This document shows, piece by piece, positions 1 through 9,864 of a DNA stretch of 50,145 nt; within the stretch, counting starts at the first letter, position 1; each line of letters begins with the position of its first letter. Origin of the DNA: Heliobacteriaceae bacterium. Its GTDB lineage: Bacteria; Cyanobacteriota; Vampirovibrionia; Gastranaerophilales; Gastranaerophilaceae. The position numbers and the translations under genes are program-made. Under the pieces are notes generated by a model, which was given only the letters and a program-made list of their open reading frames with translations, did not search any database and was not told the origin of the DNA. The stretch is taken from assembly GCA_031265495.1 (NCBI GenBank), contig JAISCP010000099.1, positions 1 to 50,145 of the forward strand. The letters are read 5' to 3'.

Positions 1-84
1 AATTCAATAAAACCCTCACCCGCCCTCCGGGCACCCTCTCCCAAAGGGAGAGGGAAAAGCAAAGAGGTACAAAACAAGTCCGGC

Positions 85-477
85 ATGACAGAGAGGATTC
101 AAGGGACAGCGTGGCAATCTAAAAACAAAAAGTTAAAATCAAAAGAATTTTATTTGAAACAACCGTGGGTGTTTGAATTTGAATATATCCCCGAAGACAA
201 TGCCTATACTGCGGAAGTTAAAGGCCTTAGCTGTTATTCAAACGGCAAAACAATGGATGAGGCTACAAAAAATATATGGGCAGCCCTTGAATTTCACATT
301 GAGGGAATGCTTGAGTGCGGCAAAGAGCCGATACCTATTGACGAAGACAAAGCTACCGGACGCCTTAACATCAGAACATCAAAATCAATTCATTTGAAAT
401 TGATTAAAAAATCAATGGATGAGGATGTTTCCGTTTCCCACCTGATTAACGATGCAATTGTGCGCGTCTACGGCTAG
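85..477 (+). CDS. HicB-like antitoxin family protein (no HicA partner visible)
   Basis: 130 aa; FEFEYIPEDNAYTAEVKGLSCYSNGKTMDEATKNIWAALEFHIEGM resembles the HicB partial RNase-H fold, C-terminal RHH-like SIHLKLIKKSMDEDVSVSHLINDAI. Confidence 0.6.
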   Translation: MTERIQGTAWQSKNKKLKSKEFYLKQPWVFEFEYIPEDNAYTAEVKGLSCYSNGKTMDEATKNIWAALEFHIEGMLECGKEPIPIDEDKATGRLNIRTSKSIHLKLIKKSMDEDVSVSHLINDAIVRVYG

Positions 478-630
478 GTGGTACGGATGTGAGTTCGCCG
501 ACGGCAAGGCGGCAAGAACGACACCGTAGACATTCAACTTGCTAAATGTCCACAGAACCGGGCTGAAGTTCGAATTTTGCCGTCCTGTGAATTCTAAACA
601 CCCAACCGGCCGAAGCCCTTTAAAATCAAA

Positions 631-704
631 TACGCCTGAAGGGATTTGAACCCCCGACCTCACGGTTCGTAGCCGTACGCTCTATCCAGCTGAGCTACAG
701 GCGC
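631..704 (-). tRNA. tRNA-Arg(ACG)
   Basis: Reverse complement GCGCCTGTAGCTCAGCTGGATAGAGCGTACGGCTACGAACCGTGAGGTCGGGGGTTCAAATCCCTTCAGGCGTA folds as a cloverleaf; anticodon loop CTACGAA. Confidence 0.95.
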
Positions 705-789
705 ATATTCAATTTTACCAACTTCGCGCCCCCGAAACAAGTTCAGGACTCCGCAACTCAATTCTATCAAAAAAAGATTTATTTTCAAC

Positions 790-1095
790 TTATTTTTGTA
801 ATATTAAATTGTCATTCTTATTATAGACCCGCAGCGTAACCAAATTGTTGTTTTCTGTCTTTTTATACCCCCATTTGCCGTCAGTGTACTCTATGACAGT
901 CTCTTTAACGCCGTAACTGCAAATCTTATTCGTTATAATTTTCCCGCCGGACCAACAGTCCTGGCTGTATTTCACTAAATAATCCTCCGTAAAGGTTGTT
1001 CGGACTACTTTTTTATTATTTAAAATAATATTTGTTATTTTTATATTTGAAATATCCTCAGGGCTGAAAACCCGCCCTGCTTTTCCTTGCAACAT
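790..1095 (-). CDS. hypothetical protein
   Basis: 101-aa ORF with good Shine-Dalgarno (AAAGGAG) just upstream of ATG. Confidence 0.5.
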   Translation of the reverse strand: MLQGKAGRVFSPEDISNIKITNIILNNKKVVRTTFTEDYLVKYSQDCWSGGKIITNKICSYGVKETVIEYTDGKWGYKKTENNNLVTLRVYNKNDNLILQK

Positions 1096-1259
1096 AACTT
1101 GCTCCTTTCATGCAAAAAAATTATATATCTAACAAAATCCCGGATTCAAAAATTTTTGAATCTAGCCTCTAAATCGAAAATAATTTGTTAAATAAGTTTG
1201 CATGAATTCCCTTTTTCTTACTATCTTTGTAACATGAAAAATTTTCTTTGTCAAGAGTC

Positions 1260-1922
1260 TTAAACTAATCCCTCTTTAAGCGCTTTAACCGCTGCCTGAG
1301 TCCGGTCGTCGACAACAAGTTTCTGGATTATATTACATACGTGGGCTTTCGCGGTGTGTTCGGAAATCGTCAATTCCTGCGCAATATCATTATTTGATTT
1401 ACCGTCGACTACCAGTTTAAGAACCTCATATTCACGCTGGGTTAAATTGGCATGCTGTTCCTTAAACATTGCTCTTGACATTTGGCGCGGCGGAATTACC
1501 CCGCAGTTTTTATCCCTTAATATAGGTACAACCTGCGGGTCAAGCCACATTGCACCGTCTTTCACCGTCCTGATAACCATTTTAAGAATTTCAGTGTTAA
1601 TATCTTTCATGGCATAAGCGTGTGCGCCCGCATGAAGCGCGTCAAGTACATCCTGCTCGCTGATGTGGGAGGTAAGTATTATAATCTTTGCCTGGCTGTC
1701 TATTTCCATAATTTTCCCGGCTGCTTCTATGCCTGAAATATCCGGCAGTCCGATGTCCATAAGCACAACATCGGGACGCATTTGGCGGAACTTCTCTATT
1801 GCTTCTTTACCGCAGGCAGCTTCAGCATAAACCTCCAGTTCGCTCTGGTCTTCAAACAGAGATTTCAAACCCACGCGCATTAATTTTTGGTCTTCTATAA
1901 GTAATATTTTTATTTTTGTCAT
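1260..1922 (-). CDS. NarL/FixJ-type response regulator (REC + LuxR HTH)
   Basis: KILLIEDQKLMRVGLKSLF..VLMDIGLPDISG..ILTSH..; LTQREYEVLKLVVDGKSNNDIAQELTISEHTAKAHVCNI. Confidence 0.92.
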   Translation of the reverse strand: MTKIKILLIEDQKLMRVGLKSLFEDQSELEVYAEAACGKEAIEKFRQMRPDVVLMDIGLPDISGIEAAGKIMEIDSQAKIIILTSHISEQDVLDALHAGAHAYAMKDINTEILKMVIRTVKDGAMWLDPQVVPILRDKNCGVIPPRQMSRAMFKEQHANLTQREYEVLKLVVDGKSNNDIAQELTISEHTAKAHVCNIIQKLVVDDRTQAAVKALKEGLV

Positions 1923-2045
1923 AGTCCATTTATAAAATATTTTTTCCGGCTTTTTAATCCCTTTAACCGGTTAAGGGAAAGTCAATATTTTTTTGTTTTT
2001 AATTTTAAAGCCGGTTAGAAAATTTGTTATATGACATCGAAAATT

Positions 2046-2239
2046 CCTCTCCATACGGGAGAGGAAGAATTTCTTAATGAACACGCAGTGTGAATTTAGA
2101 AATTCAGGTGAGGGGACGCAAAACAGAATAAATTTTGGGCAGAGCATGTGTTATGGGTGCAGCCTGCCCCCTCACTCCAAACACTAAGCTCAACCTGCGG
2201 TTTTGCTAAGTGTTTGTACTCTCTCCCGCAGGGAGAGAG
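2046..2239. repeat. ~195-bp dispersed repeat, copy 1
   Basis: See copy 2 at 17822-18020. Confidence 0.9.
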
Positions 2240-2339
2240 TAAGCAGGGTAAGAAATCAATAGTATGTTAACACTGCCTCCCGCAGGGAGAGGAAATGTTA
2301 CCGTTGAAAAGCCAAAATGTTTGGTTTAGAATAAAAGAA

Positions 2340-3968
2340 ATGAAGTATTCTAATTATTCAGCGGTAATAATAGGCAGCGGTATAGCAGGGCTTTATGCAG
2401 CGCTAAAAATCCGGCAGCAGGTAAATCTGCCGGACGGTTTGCTCTTAATCACCAAATCAAAACTGGGTGAAAGCAATTCGCGGTATGCGCAAGGCGGTAT
2501 GGTCGGAGTTATGAAGGAAAACCATGCAGATTCCACGCAGGCGCACATTTCGGATACGATTAAAGCGGGCGCGGGTTTAAGCGAGTTCAATACCGTAAAA
2601 TTTGTTTCCGAAAAATCCGACATGGTGATTAGAGACTTGCTGGAATTCGGCGTTGAATTTGATAAAGATGAAAACGGCGAATTCATGTACACACTTGAGG
2701 CGGCGCACAGCGTCAACCGTGTTCTTCATTCGGGCGGAGACGCCACCGGAAGGATGATTGAGCGAGCTTTATGCGAAAAAGTAAAAGAAAATCCGGACAT
2801 AGATGTTTACGAAAAGACTATGGCTGTTGAACTGCTGGTTAATTCCGAATGCAGAGGCGTTATTGTGTTCAACGAAATTACACAGGAATACGAGGTTATT
2901 TATTCATCATGCGTAATCCTTGCCACAGGAGGAGCGGGACAGCTTTACAGATACACAACAAACCCCGCCGGAGCGTCTTCGGACGGAATTGCGCTGGCTT
3001 ATAAGGCAGGGGCGGTGTTGCAGGATATGGAATTTATTCAGTTTCACCCAACGGCGCTTGCAATTGATACGGAAGAACATCTGTTTTTAATAAGCGAAGC
3101 GCTCAGAGGCGAAGGCGCCAAACTTGTCGATAGTGACGGGCGGGAATTTATGTATAAATATCATGAATTAAAAGAGCTTGCTCCGCGTGATGTAGTAACC
3201 CGTGCAAATTTCAACGAGATGATTGACAAGAGTAATGTTTACCTGAATGCAACCTGCATTGACAGCGGGAAACTGGCAAAACGTTTCCCGAATATTTCCC
3301 GGAAATGCCTGGAATACGGCATAGACATTTCAAAAGATTTTATTCCGGTAACGCCTGCCGCACACTACTTTATGGGCGGGGTTAAGACAAACCTTAACGG
3401 TGAAACTTCCGTAAAAAGACTGTTTGCAATCGGCGAAACTGCGTCTACGGGCTTGCATGGAGGAAACAGGCTTGCCAGCAACTCTCTGCTGGAGTGTGCA
3501 GTGTGCGCTTACGCCATAGCAAAACACCTGAAATCACAGGAGTTAAAAAGTCCAAAGCAAATAGACAAAAAAATTAAAGCCCATATTGATGAATATTCTG
3601 ACGAAGCAGTATTCCTTGAGGAAATTGATATTGAAATTCCGCGTAAAGAATTACGGAACATTATGTGGGAATACGCGGGAATTCTGCGCAGCGAAAAATC
3701 TCTGGTAAAAGCGGCGCAGGAGCTGGAAAAACTAAGATGTAATTTCCCGCGCGGCAGCAAATGCCTTAATATTGAAGAATATGAATTACGGCACATGATT
3801 TGCACGTCAGGTTTAATTATTAACGCCGCGCTTGCCCGTAAAGAATCACGCGGAGCGCACTTCCGGTCGGATTACCCGCAGACAAACGAGGAATGTATCC
3901 ACAGTATTGCCTGCTCGGGTGAAAACATTGAACTTCCGGCTTCAAAGGAGGAAATTTTTGTTAAATAA
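2340..3968 (+). CDS. nadB: L-aspartate oxidase
   Basis: FAD-binding IIGSGIAGLYAALK; SRYAQGGMVGV; HFMGGVKTN-like AAHYFMGGVKTNLNGETSVKRLFAIGETASTGLHGGNRLASNSLLE. Start chosen at ATG 2340, not 2295. Confidence 0.93.
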   Translation: MKYSNYSAVIIGSGIAGLYAALKIRQQVNLPDGLLLITKSKLGESNSRYAQGGMVGVMKENHADSTQAHISDTIKAGAGLSEFNTVKFVSEKSDMVIRDLLEFGVEFDKDENGEFMYTLEAAHSVNRVLHSGGDATGRMIERALCEKVKENPDIDVYEKTMAVELLVNSECRGVIVFNEITQEYEVIYSSCVILATGGAGQLYRYTTNPAGASSDGIALAYKAGAVLQDMEFIQFHPTALAIDTEEHLFLISEALRGEGAKLVDSDGREFMYKYHELKELAPRDVVTRANFNEMIDKSNVYLNATCIDSGKLAKRFPNISRKCLEYGIDISKDFIPVTPAAHYFMGGVKTNLNGETSVKRLFAIGETASTGLHGGNRLASNSLLECAVCAYAIAKHLKSQELKSPKQIDKKIKAHIDEYSDEAVFLEEIDIEIPRKELRNIMWEYAGILRSEKSLVKAAQELEKLRCNFPRGSKCLNIEEYELRHMICTSGLIINAALARKESRGAHFRSDYPQTNEECIHSIACSGENIELPASKEEIFVK

Positions 3969-4788
3969 ATTTTACATGGAAGAACATGTTAAGGCCGCAT
4001 TAACAGAAGATATTGGATTTGAAGACATTACAACGGAAAATCTTGCCGCAGACGGTGATTTGCTGAGCGCAAGCCTTAACACGCGCAGTGACGGCATACT
4101 CTGCGGAAGCGAAGTGTTTAAAACAGTTTTTAAAATGCTCTCCAATGATGTAAAAATTGTCTTTTATTTTAAAGACGGAGATGAAATTAAAAAAGGGGAT
4201 AAAATTGCCGATATTTCCGGTCCGGCAAAACATATTCTTACCGGAGAAAGAACTGCGCTGAATTATATACAGCGCATGAGCGGGATTGCAGCTGAAACCA
4301 AAAAATACCGGGACGCAGCGGCGCCGTATCCCGTAAAAATCGTTGACACAAGAAAAACAACCCCAAATTTTCGGGCTTTTGAAAAATATGCAGTCAAAAC
4401 AGGCGGCGGCTCGCTTCACAGATTTAACCTTTCGGATTGCGCCATGATAAAGGACAATCACATTAAATTAGCAGGTTCTGTTACGGCGGCGGTTAACAAA
4501 TTACGCCCGGCAATTTCGCATGTGCATAAAATTGAAGTTGAATGCGATACGTTAGAACAGGTTAAAGAGGCGCTGGAATGCAAAGCTGATATAATTATGC
4601 TTGACAATATGAGCTTAGCCCGAATGAAGCAGGCATGCGAACTGATAAACCATGCCGCAATAGTTGAAGCAAGCGGGAATGTCCGTTTGGAAACAGTTCG
4701 CGCAATTGCCGCATGCGGCGTAGACATAATTTCTTCCGGCGCGATAATTGCGCAAGCGCCGACATTAGATTTAGCGCTTGACATATAA
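3958..4788 (+). CDS. nadC: nicotinate-nucleotide pyrophosphorylase (carboxylating)
   Basis: EDIGFEDITTENL..ERTALNYIQRMSGIA..DTRKTTPNFRAFEKYAVKTGGG..HRFNLSDCAMIKDNH; TTG start at 3958 preceded by AAAGGAGG, overlapping the nadB end. Confidence 0.93.
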   Translation: MLNKFYMEEHVKAALTEDIGFEDITTENLAADGDLLSASLNTRSDGILCGSEVFKTVFKMLSNDVKIVFYFKDGDEIKKGDKIADISGPAKHILTGERTALNYIQRMSGIAAETKKYRDAAAPYPVKIVDTRKTTPNFRAFEKYAVKTGGGSLHRFNLSDCAMIKDNHIKLAGSVTAAVNKLRPAISHVHKIEVECDTLEQVKEALECKADIIMLDNMSLARMKQACELINHAAIVEASGNVRLETVRAIAACGVDIISSGAIIAQAPTLDLALDI

Positions 4789-4831
4789 TTCTTGACAACA
4801 GTCTATGTACACCGTACCATAGACATTATAC

Positions 4832-4902
4832 GGCGGCATGGCCAAGCGGTAAGGCAGGAGCCTGCAAAGCTCTTACCCCCGGTTCGAATCCGGGTGCCGC
4901 CT
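4832..4902 (+). tRNA. tRNA-Cys(GCA)
   Basis: GGCGGCATGGCCAAGCGGTAAGGCAGGAGCCTGCAAAGCTCTTACCCCCGGTTCGAATCCGGGTGCCGCC; anticodon loop CTGCAAA. Confidence 0.95.
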
Positions 4903-4949
4903 TTTAAATACTTTAAAATAAAAAGGTACTTATATACTTAACTAGCCAT

Positions 4950-5022
4950 GTCACCCTGAACTTGATTCAGGGTCTATCAGTTTAATTGGAATTGATAGAT
5001 TCCGGGTCAAGCCCGGAATGAC
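4950..5022. repeat. nested palindromic intergenic repeat
   Basis: CCCTGAActtgaTTCAGGG and TCCGGGtcaaGCCCGGA inside a TCTATCA/TGATAGA stem, bounded by GTCA/TGAC. Confidence 0.75.
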
Positions 5023-5195
5023 AGCAAATTTTATATCGACTAGTTATGTATATAGTTCCCAATAAAAAATACTTGCATTTATTTAAAAATTGTGTTATAA
5101 TTCTTTTATAGAGTTTTTATTTTTTAATAATGTTTTTGTTAATGAGGAGAAATTTTAACCCGAAGTTATTTTTATCTAATTAAGAGGCTATTAAT

Positions 5196-6335
5196 ATGTA
5201 TGTAAACAAGTGTATCAAATGCGGTCGCGAATTTGAAACGAAAAACCCCAAAAGAGTTATCTGTCCTGATTGTCTGTATTCCGATAAAGAAATAGCGGAT
5301 ATTCCAAAAGCGCCCAGCGAGGATGAACCGCCTCGTTATTACAGCGCCGGCGGCGGAGAGGAAACGCGTTCTTATAACCGCGGTAACAGCGGCGGCTACC
5401 GCCAAAATCAGGGCGGCCAAAATCAAGGCGGGTATAACCAGGGCGGATACAACCGGCCTAACAACCAAAACAACTACAATCGCGGTAACAACGGCGGCGG
5501 CTACCGCCAAAATCAGGGCGGCGGGTATAATCAAGGCAGCCGGCCTAACAACCAAGGTGGCTACAATCAGGGCGGGTATAACCGGCCTAACAGCCAAGGC
5601 GGCTACAATCAGGGTAACAGCGGCGGCTACCGCCAAAATCAAGGCGGCGGATATAACCAAGGCGGGCAAGGCGGATATAACCGCGACAATAACAGCGGCT
5701 ACAACCGCAGCGGCGGAAATTACCGCCCCAACAACAGACCGCAAGGCAGATTTCAAAACAACCGCCGACCGATGAATAAAAACAATGCGCACAGACAATT
5801 ACTGGTTAGCAGAGAACAGCTTGAACAAATTGAATTGCTTTATAAATTAATGCTTCCGCTGCCTAACCCGGACGCGCACGAAGTAATCGGCGCAAAAATT
5901 GAACTGGAGCCAAGAAAAGTATTTTTCGGCATTAACCTTGTACGCCAAAAAATGATGCTGCCGAAATTGCCGTTCCCTAAGCGTAAACTGGCAATTTCAT
6001 CAGACCAGATGTTTGCAATAAAAAATCTTTATGAACCGCTGCTTCCACTGCCTCCGATTGGCTGTCATAAAATTATTGCGTCACAGTTGAAAATGGACGA
6101 ATGGCGCGTTCACGTAGGTATCGGATTAATCCGCTCCCAAATGGGCCTGCAGCGCTGGAATCAGGAAAGAGACGACCTTCCGCCTGAATATAAAATTAGA
6201 AAACAGGATGAAAAAACGGAAAAAACGGAAAAACCTAAAAAAACAACTAAAAAAGTAAAAGAAAAAAAGACTGAAGAGCTTGCCGAAGACAAACCGGAAA
6301 AACCTAAACGCGGGCGGAAAAAAGTTGAAAAATAA
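5196..6335 (+). CDS. zinc-ribbon protein with Gly/Asn/Gln/Tyr-rich low-complexity region, two related ~55-aa domains and a Lys-rich tail
   Basis: CIKCGREFETKNPKRVICPDC; (Y)NQGGYNRPNN repeats; LLVSREQLEQIELLYKLMLPLP.. and LAISSDQMFAIKNLYEPLLPLP.. Confidence 0.85.
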   Translation: MYVNKCIKCGREFETKNPKRVICPDCLYSDKEIADIPKAPSEDEPPRYYSAGGGEETRSYNRGNSGGYRQNQGGQNQGGYNQGGYNRPNNQNNYNRGNNGGGYRQNQGGGYNQGSRPNNQGGYNQGGYNRPNSQGGYNQGNSGGYRQNQGGGYNQGGQGGYNRDNNSGYNRSGGNYRPNNRPQGRFQNNRRPMNKNNAHRQLLVSREQLEQIELLYKLMLPLPNPDAHEVIGAKIELEPRKVFFGINLVRQKMMLPKLPFPKRKLAISSDQMFAIKNLYEPLLPLPPIGCHKIIASQLKMDEWRVHVGIGLIRSQMGLQRWNQERDDLPPEYKIRKQDEKTEKTEKPKKTTKKVKEKKTEELAEDKPEKPKRGRKKVEK

Positions 6336-6828
6336 TATTGAATTTGTTTCGGTCGGTAAAATCCTCAATTTTCACGGAATACGCGGAGAAGCAAAAGTAG
6401 GGTTTTCCGATAAAGATTTTCTGCCTGAGAAAGTTTATGCCGGAGACGAACACGAGCTGCTGGAAATTACGCAAATTCGTTTAAATAAAAAGTTTGCAAT
6501 TGTAAAGTTCAAAGGTATAAATTCTATTGATGAACTTCTGCCTTATAAAGGCATGTTGATTTTTGCCGAAAAGCAATCCGTACAAGAAATGCTTCAGGAG
6601 GATGAGTTTCTGATTGGCGACCTTACCGGTCTGCAGGTTACGGATGAAGACGGCGCCGCGCTGGGCTTTGTAAGCGGAGTTTCCAATAACGGGGCGGTTG
6701 ATTTGCTTTCCGTCAAAACAAAATCGGGAAAGATTTCCCTCGTTCCTTTTGTAAAAGCAATTGTAACAGACGTAAGTCTTAAAGATAAAAGAGTTACAAT
6801 CAATAAAATTGAAGGGCTTATTGAATAA
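6325..6828 (+). CDS. rimM: 16S rRNA processing protein RimM
   Basis: VGKILNFHGIRGEAKV..; PRC-barrel-like LIGDLTGLQVTDEDG; directly precedes trmD. Probable TTG start at 6325. Confidence 0.88.
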   Translation: MKNNIEFVSVGKILNFHGIRGEAKVGFSDKDFLPEKVYAGDEHELLEITQIRLNKKFAIVKFKGINSIDELLPYKGMLIFAEKQSVQEMLQEDEFLIGDLTGLQVTDEDGAALGFVSGVSNNGAVDLLSVKTKSGKISLVPFVKAIVTDVSLKDKRVTINKIEGLIE

Positions 6829-7497
6829 ATGCAATTTGACATTGTTACACTATTTCCTGAAATGATTGAGTCTTACTGTTCGTTCAGTATTTTGAAGCGT
6901 GCGGTTGAAGCGGGCGTAATTAGCGTCAATACGGTTAACCCCAGAGATTTTTCGCTTGATAAACACAAAAAAGTTGATGATACTCCTTACGGCGGCGGAG
7001 CAGGCATGGTCTTAATGCCGCAGCCTTATGTTGACGCGTACGAAAGTCTTGCGGATGCGCCTAATTCGCTTACGGTAATGCTTTCCCCGCAGGGACAGCC
7101 GCTGAATGAAGATATTATCCGTAAATTAGCCGGATTTGACCGTATTATAATGCTTTGCGGACATTATGAAGGGTTTGACGAAAGAATACGCACTATTATA
7201 AAACCGTATGAAATTTCACTCGGAGACTTTGTTCTGACAGGCGGAGAACTTCCCGCACTGTGCGTCATGGACGCTGTAAGCCGTAAAATAGAAGGTACTT
7301 TAGGCAAAATAGAATCTGCGCATGAAGACAGCTTTTCAAACGGACTTCTTGAATACCCGCATTACACAAAGCCGCGAGAATACAGAGGGTTAAGCGTTCC
7401 TGAGGCGCTGCTGAACGGAAACCACAGGGAAACAGAAGAATATCGCCGCACTGAAAGCCTCAAGCGCACAAAAGCAAGACGTCCAGATTTGCTTTAA
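6829..7497 (+). CDS. trmD: tRNA (guanine-N1)-methyltransferase
   Basis: FDIVTLFPEMI..VDDTPYGGGAGMVLMPQP..IMLCGHYEGFDERI..ISLGDFVLTGGELPA. Confidence 0.97.
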   Translation: MQFDIVTLFPEMIESYCSFSILKRAVEAGVISVNTVNPRDFSLDKHKKVDDTPYGGGAGMVLMPQPYVDAYESLADAPNSLTVMLSPQGQPLNEDIIRKLAGFDRIIMLCGHYEGFDERIRTIIKPYEISLGDFVLTGGELPALCVMDAVSRKIEGTLGKIESAHEDSFSNGLLEYPHYTKPREYRGLSVPEALLNGNHRETEEYRRTESLKRTKARRPDLL

Positions 7498-7550
7498 CGC
7501 AATTTTACATCATGCCGGACTTGGTTCAGGATCTGACCTAAGCCATATTA

Positions 7551-7577
7551 AAAAAGGTTGAAAAATCAACCTTTTAA
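7551..7577. terminator. probable bidirectional terminator
   Basis: AAAAGGTTG-aaaaat-CAACCTTTT hairpin between convergent trmD and the 7574..7939 gene. Confidence 0.65.
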
Positions 7578-7939
7578 GTAATTTGCCATCTCATGTAATA
7601 ATCCAAAATTTGTGAACTTGTTGCTGTTGCAAATGTTTCTTTAACTTTTTGGTCGCTCGGAGTTTCTTTTGGTTCATTTTTGTCTTCTAATGACCGGTTC
7701 TGAGCGGCTTGCTGCGCTGCCTGCTGTGCCTGTGCAACAAGCGCCTGAGCCTGAGCTGCTTCTTCATGTCTGCGCAGTTTTTCTTTATCCGCTGCCATTG
7801 AGCCTGTGGGTTCAATGCCGTTTTTGTTTAACTCTTCTAAAACCTTACTCCACTCGTTATAATCGACTTTATCCTGATATGATGCGCTTGCGGCACGCGC
7901 TTTTTTTATTTCGTCAATTTCGTCAATTTTTTGTACCAT
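7574..7939 (-). CDS. hypothetical protein, Ala/Gln-rich
   Basis: 121 aa, strong SD (AGGAGGG) upstream of ATG. Confidence 0.6.
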   Translation of the reverse strand: MVQKIDEIDEIKKARAASASYQDKVDYNEWSKVLEELNKNGIEPTGSMAADKEKLRRHEEAAQAQALVAQAQQAAQQAAQNRSLEDKNEPKETPSDQKVKETFATATSSQILDYYMRWQIT

Positions 7940-8173
7940 AATACCCTCCTGCGTCGTGAGGGCTGTCGATGCCGCACTTTAGACATCATTTAGCCCTCCG
8001 ATTCGCATATCGCTTACATATTATAAGTATTTTATTCCCGCCGGATTTCAAAGATTAAACTTTTTGTAACGCTTCTTAATAGAAGGTGAATAAGTGAACA
8101 AGAGGGAACAGAGTTAAAGGGTTGAAAATACTAGCTTCCGGCCCCTAACCACCGGTCTCTGATAAGGTCGAAA

Positions 8174-8392
8174 TCAGAGCTTAAAACTAAACAGCTCTGC
8201 CATATTCATATTAAATGTTCTTGCTATTTGCAGAAGCGTTGTATAACGCGGATCACTGACTCCGCATTCAATGCAGCTTATTGAGCGCCTTGACAGACCG
8301 GCGAGTTCGGCAAATTCTTCCTGGGAAATATTCCTCTTCATCCTTTCAAGCCGGATTTTATGTCCCAATGTTAATAATTCATCATGTTTCAT
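8174..8392 (-). CDS. XRE-family HTH transcriptional regulator
   Basis: LGHKIRLERMKRNISQEEFAELAGLSRRSISCIECG. Confidence 0.88.
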   Translation of the reverse strand: MKHDELLTLGHKIRLERMKRNISQEEFAELAGLSRRSISCIECGVSDPRYTTLLQIARTFNMNMAELFSFKL

Positions 8393-8497
8393 TCATCAAT
8401 ATTAAGTTATTGACAAAAATAACTCTATGCTCTATTGTTTATATGTGATAATTAAACATCACAAAAATGCAGAAAAGCACACAGAAAAGAGGTAAAG

Positions 8498-9160
8498 ATG
8501 AAAAAATACGGTTTTACGCTGGCGGAAGTACTAATAACTCTTGCTGTCATTGGTGTTGTGGCAGCGCTTACCATGCCGGCGCTGGTTTCAAATTATAGAA
8601 AAAATGTTGTTGTTACAAGAATGAAAAAATTTTACAGCGTGTTTTCTCAGGCTTTTAAGCTGCTTGAGGCGCAAGAAGGGGATTTAGAGAATATTCCGGT
8701 GCCTGAAATTGACCATAATTCAGACTCTCTTAGAGATTGGTGGAGTACATATTTGGCAAAATATGTTCAGGGAGAATACCCTGACAGTAAAAACGGATGG
8801 TTCCTCATAAAGCTTAATGACGGCAGCGGTGCGGGAATTAAATCCTACAGCCAAATGCGCAACGGGAAATTAGGTATGCAGGTAGTTTTTTGCGTTGATT
8901 ATAATAAATGCCTTAAAGATGATTTTAACACTACCGCCACTTCCGGCGGCAGTACTGACGGAAGAAATTCGTTTACTTTTGTAATTAATCCCGACGGCAA
9001 ATTTACTCATGCTGCAGAAAACAGGACGCGCAGTGAGCTTTTAAATGATAATCAATATGGATGTTCGGTGAGTACAGGTAATCACGCGCACAGATTTTGT
9101 TCAGCTTTAATCATGCATGACGGATGGCAAATTTCTGATGATTATCCGGTTAAATTTTAA
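8498..9160 (+). CDS. type IV pilin-like / pseudopilin N-methylation domain protein
   Basis: MKKYGFTLAEVLITLAVIGVVAALTMPALVSNYRK prepilin motif. Confidence 0.88.
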   Translation: MKKYGFTLAEVLITLAVIGVVAALTMPALVSNYRKNVVVTRMKKFYSVFSQAFKLLEAQEGDLENIPVPEIDHNSDSLRDWWSTYLAKYVQGEYPDSKNGWFLIKLNDGSGAGIKSYSQMRNGKLGMQVVFCVDYNKCLKDDFNTTATSGGSTDGRNSFTFVINPDGKFTHAAENRTRSELLNDNQYGCSVSTGNHAHRFCSALIMHDGWQISDDYPVKF

Positions 9161-9255
9161 TTATATAGTCCGGTCAGGCTGTCTGATGTTTTTATAAAAA
9201 TTAAATTATTAGAAATATTAAGAAAAATTTACAAATCAGACGTAAAGTTGCTTAT

Positions 9256-9304
9256 GGCGGCTTGTTTAAACAAGCGGATAAAGCTTGTTTGTGTGCCGTT
9301 TTTA
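9256..9304 (+). terminator. putative terminator / multi-state hairpin
   Basis: GCTTGTTT-AAACAAGC-ggataaa-GCTTGTTT, CGGC..GCCG outer stem followed by TTTTT. Confidence 0.5.
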
Positions 9305-9414
9305 TAAAAACAATCACCATGTCGCTCTAAAATATCCTGCCCGGACTCTCTAAAACGCTTGCAATTAATAATTTAGCGAATATGATATTAATGTACGAGC
9401 CGAATGAGGAATTC

Positions 9415-9630
9415 ATGTCAAAAGACGTTATCGAAATAGAAGGTACCATTATTGAATCAATGCCGAATGCAATGTTTCGTGTAAAATTAGAAAACGGTCA
9501 TGAAATTCTCGCACACATTTCGGGCAAAATCAGAAAAAACTTTATAAGAATTTTACCCGGCGACAAGGTAAAGGTTGAAATGACGCCTTACGACCTGTCA
9601 AGAGGCAGAATAACATTCAGGCTCAAGTAA
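9415..9630 (+). CDS. infA: translation initiation factor IF-1
   Basis: [69 protein letters not shown]. Confidence 0.97.
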   Translation: MSKDVIEIEGTIIESMPNAMFRVKLENGHEILAHISGKIRKNFIRILPGDKVKVEMTPYDLSRGRITFRLK

Positions 9631-9864
9631 TTTTGAAAATAAAAGCAGCTTTAAGAGCTGAACGGTTGAAAAATTGCTAAGCGCGTTCATCAAAACAAGC
9701 AAAACAGGTGCGAAGGGAAAAGTCCAAAGGTAGCGCAAAAAGTTCCAAAAGAATCCCCTGAGTGCGTAAAGCCAAGTAAAGCCGGCAACACGACAGCAAA
9801 ATAAGTAACAAGTAAATAAAAGAAAGGCGGCATTACGACAATCGTAAGCTGTATTAAAAAAGAA

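Noticed and set aside
1-480. Complete HicAB toxin-antitoxin system
   Set aside because: Only a HicB-like protein is visible; no HicA ORF on either side inside the window.
2295-2339. Upstream ATG of the nadB ORF
   Set aside because: The first 15 codons start in the dispersed CTCTCCC repeat; the conserved protein begins at 2340.
5172-5798. Minus 208-aa Ala/Val ORF and plus 150-aa Thr/Ala ORF over the low-complexity gene
   Set aside because: Shadow ORFs produced by the repetitive GGC/AAC/CAA codons of the 5196..6335 gene.
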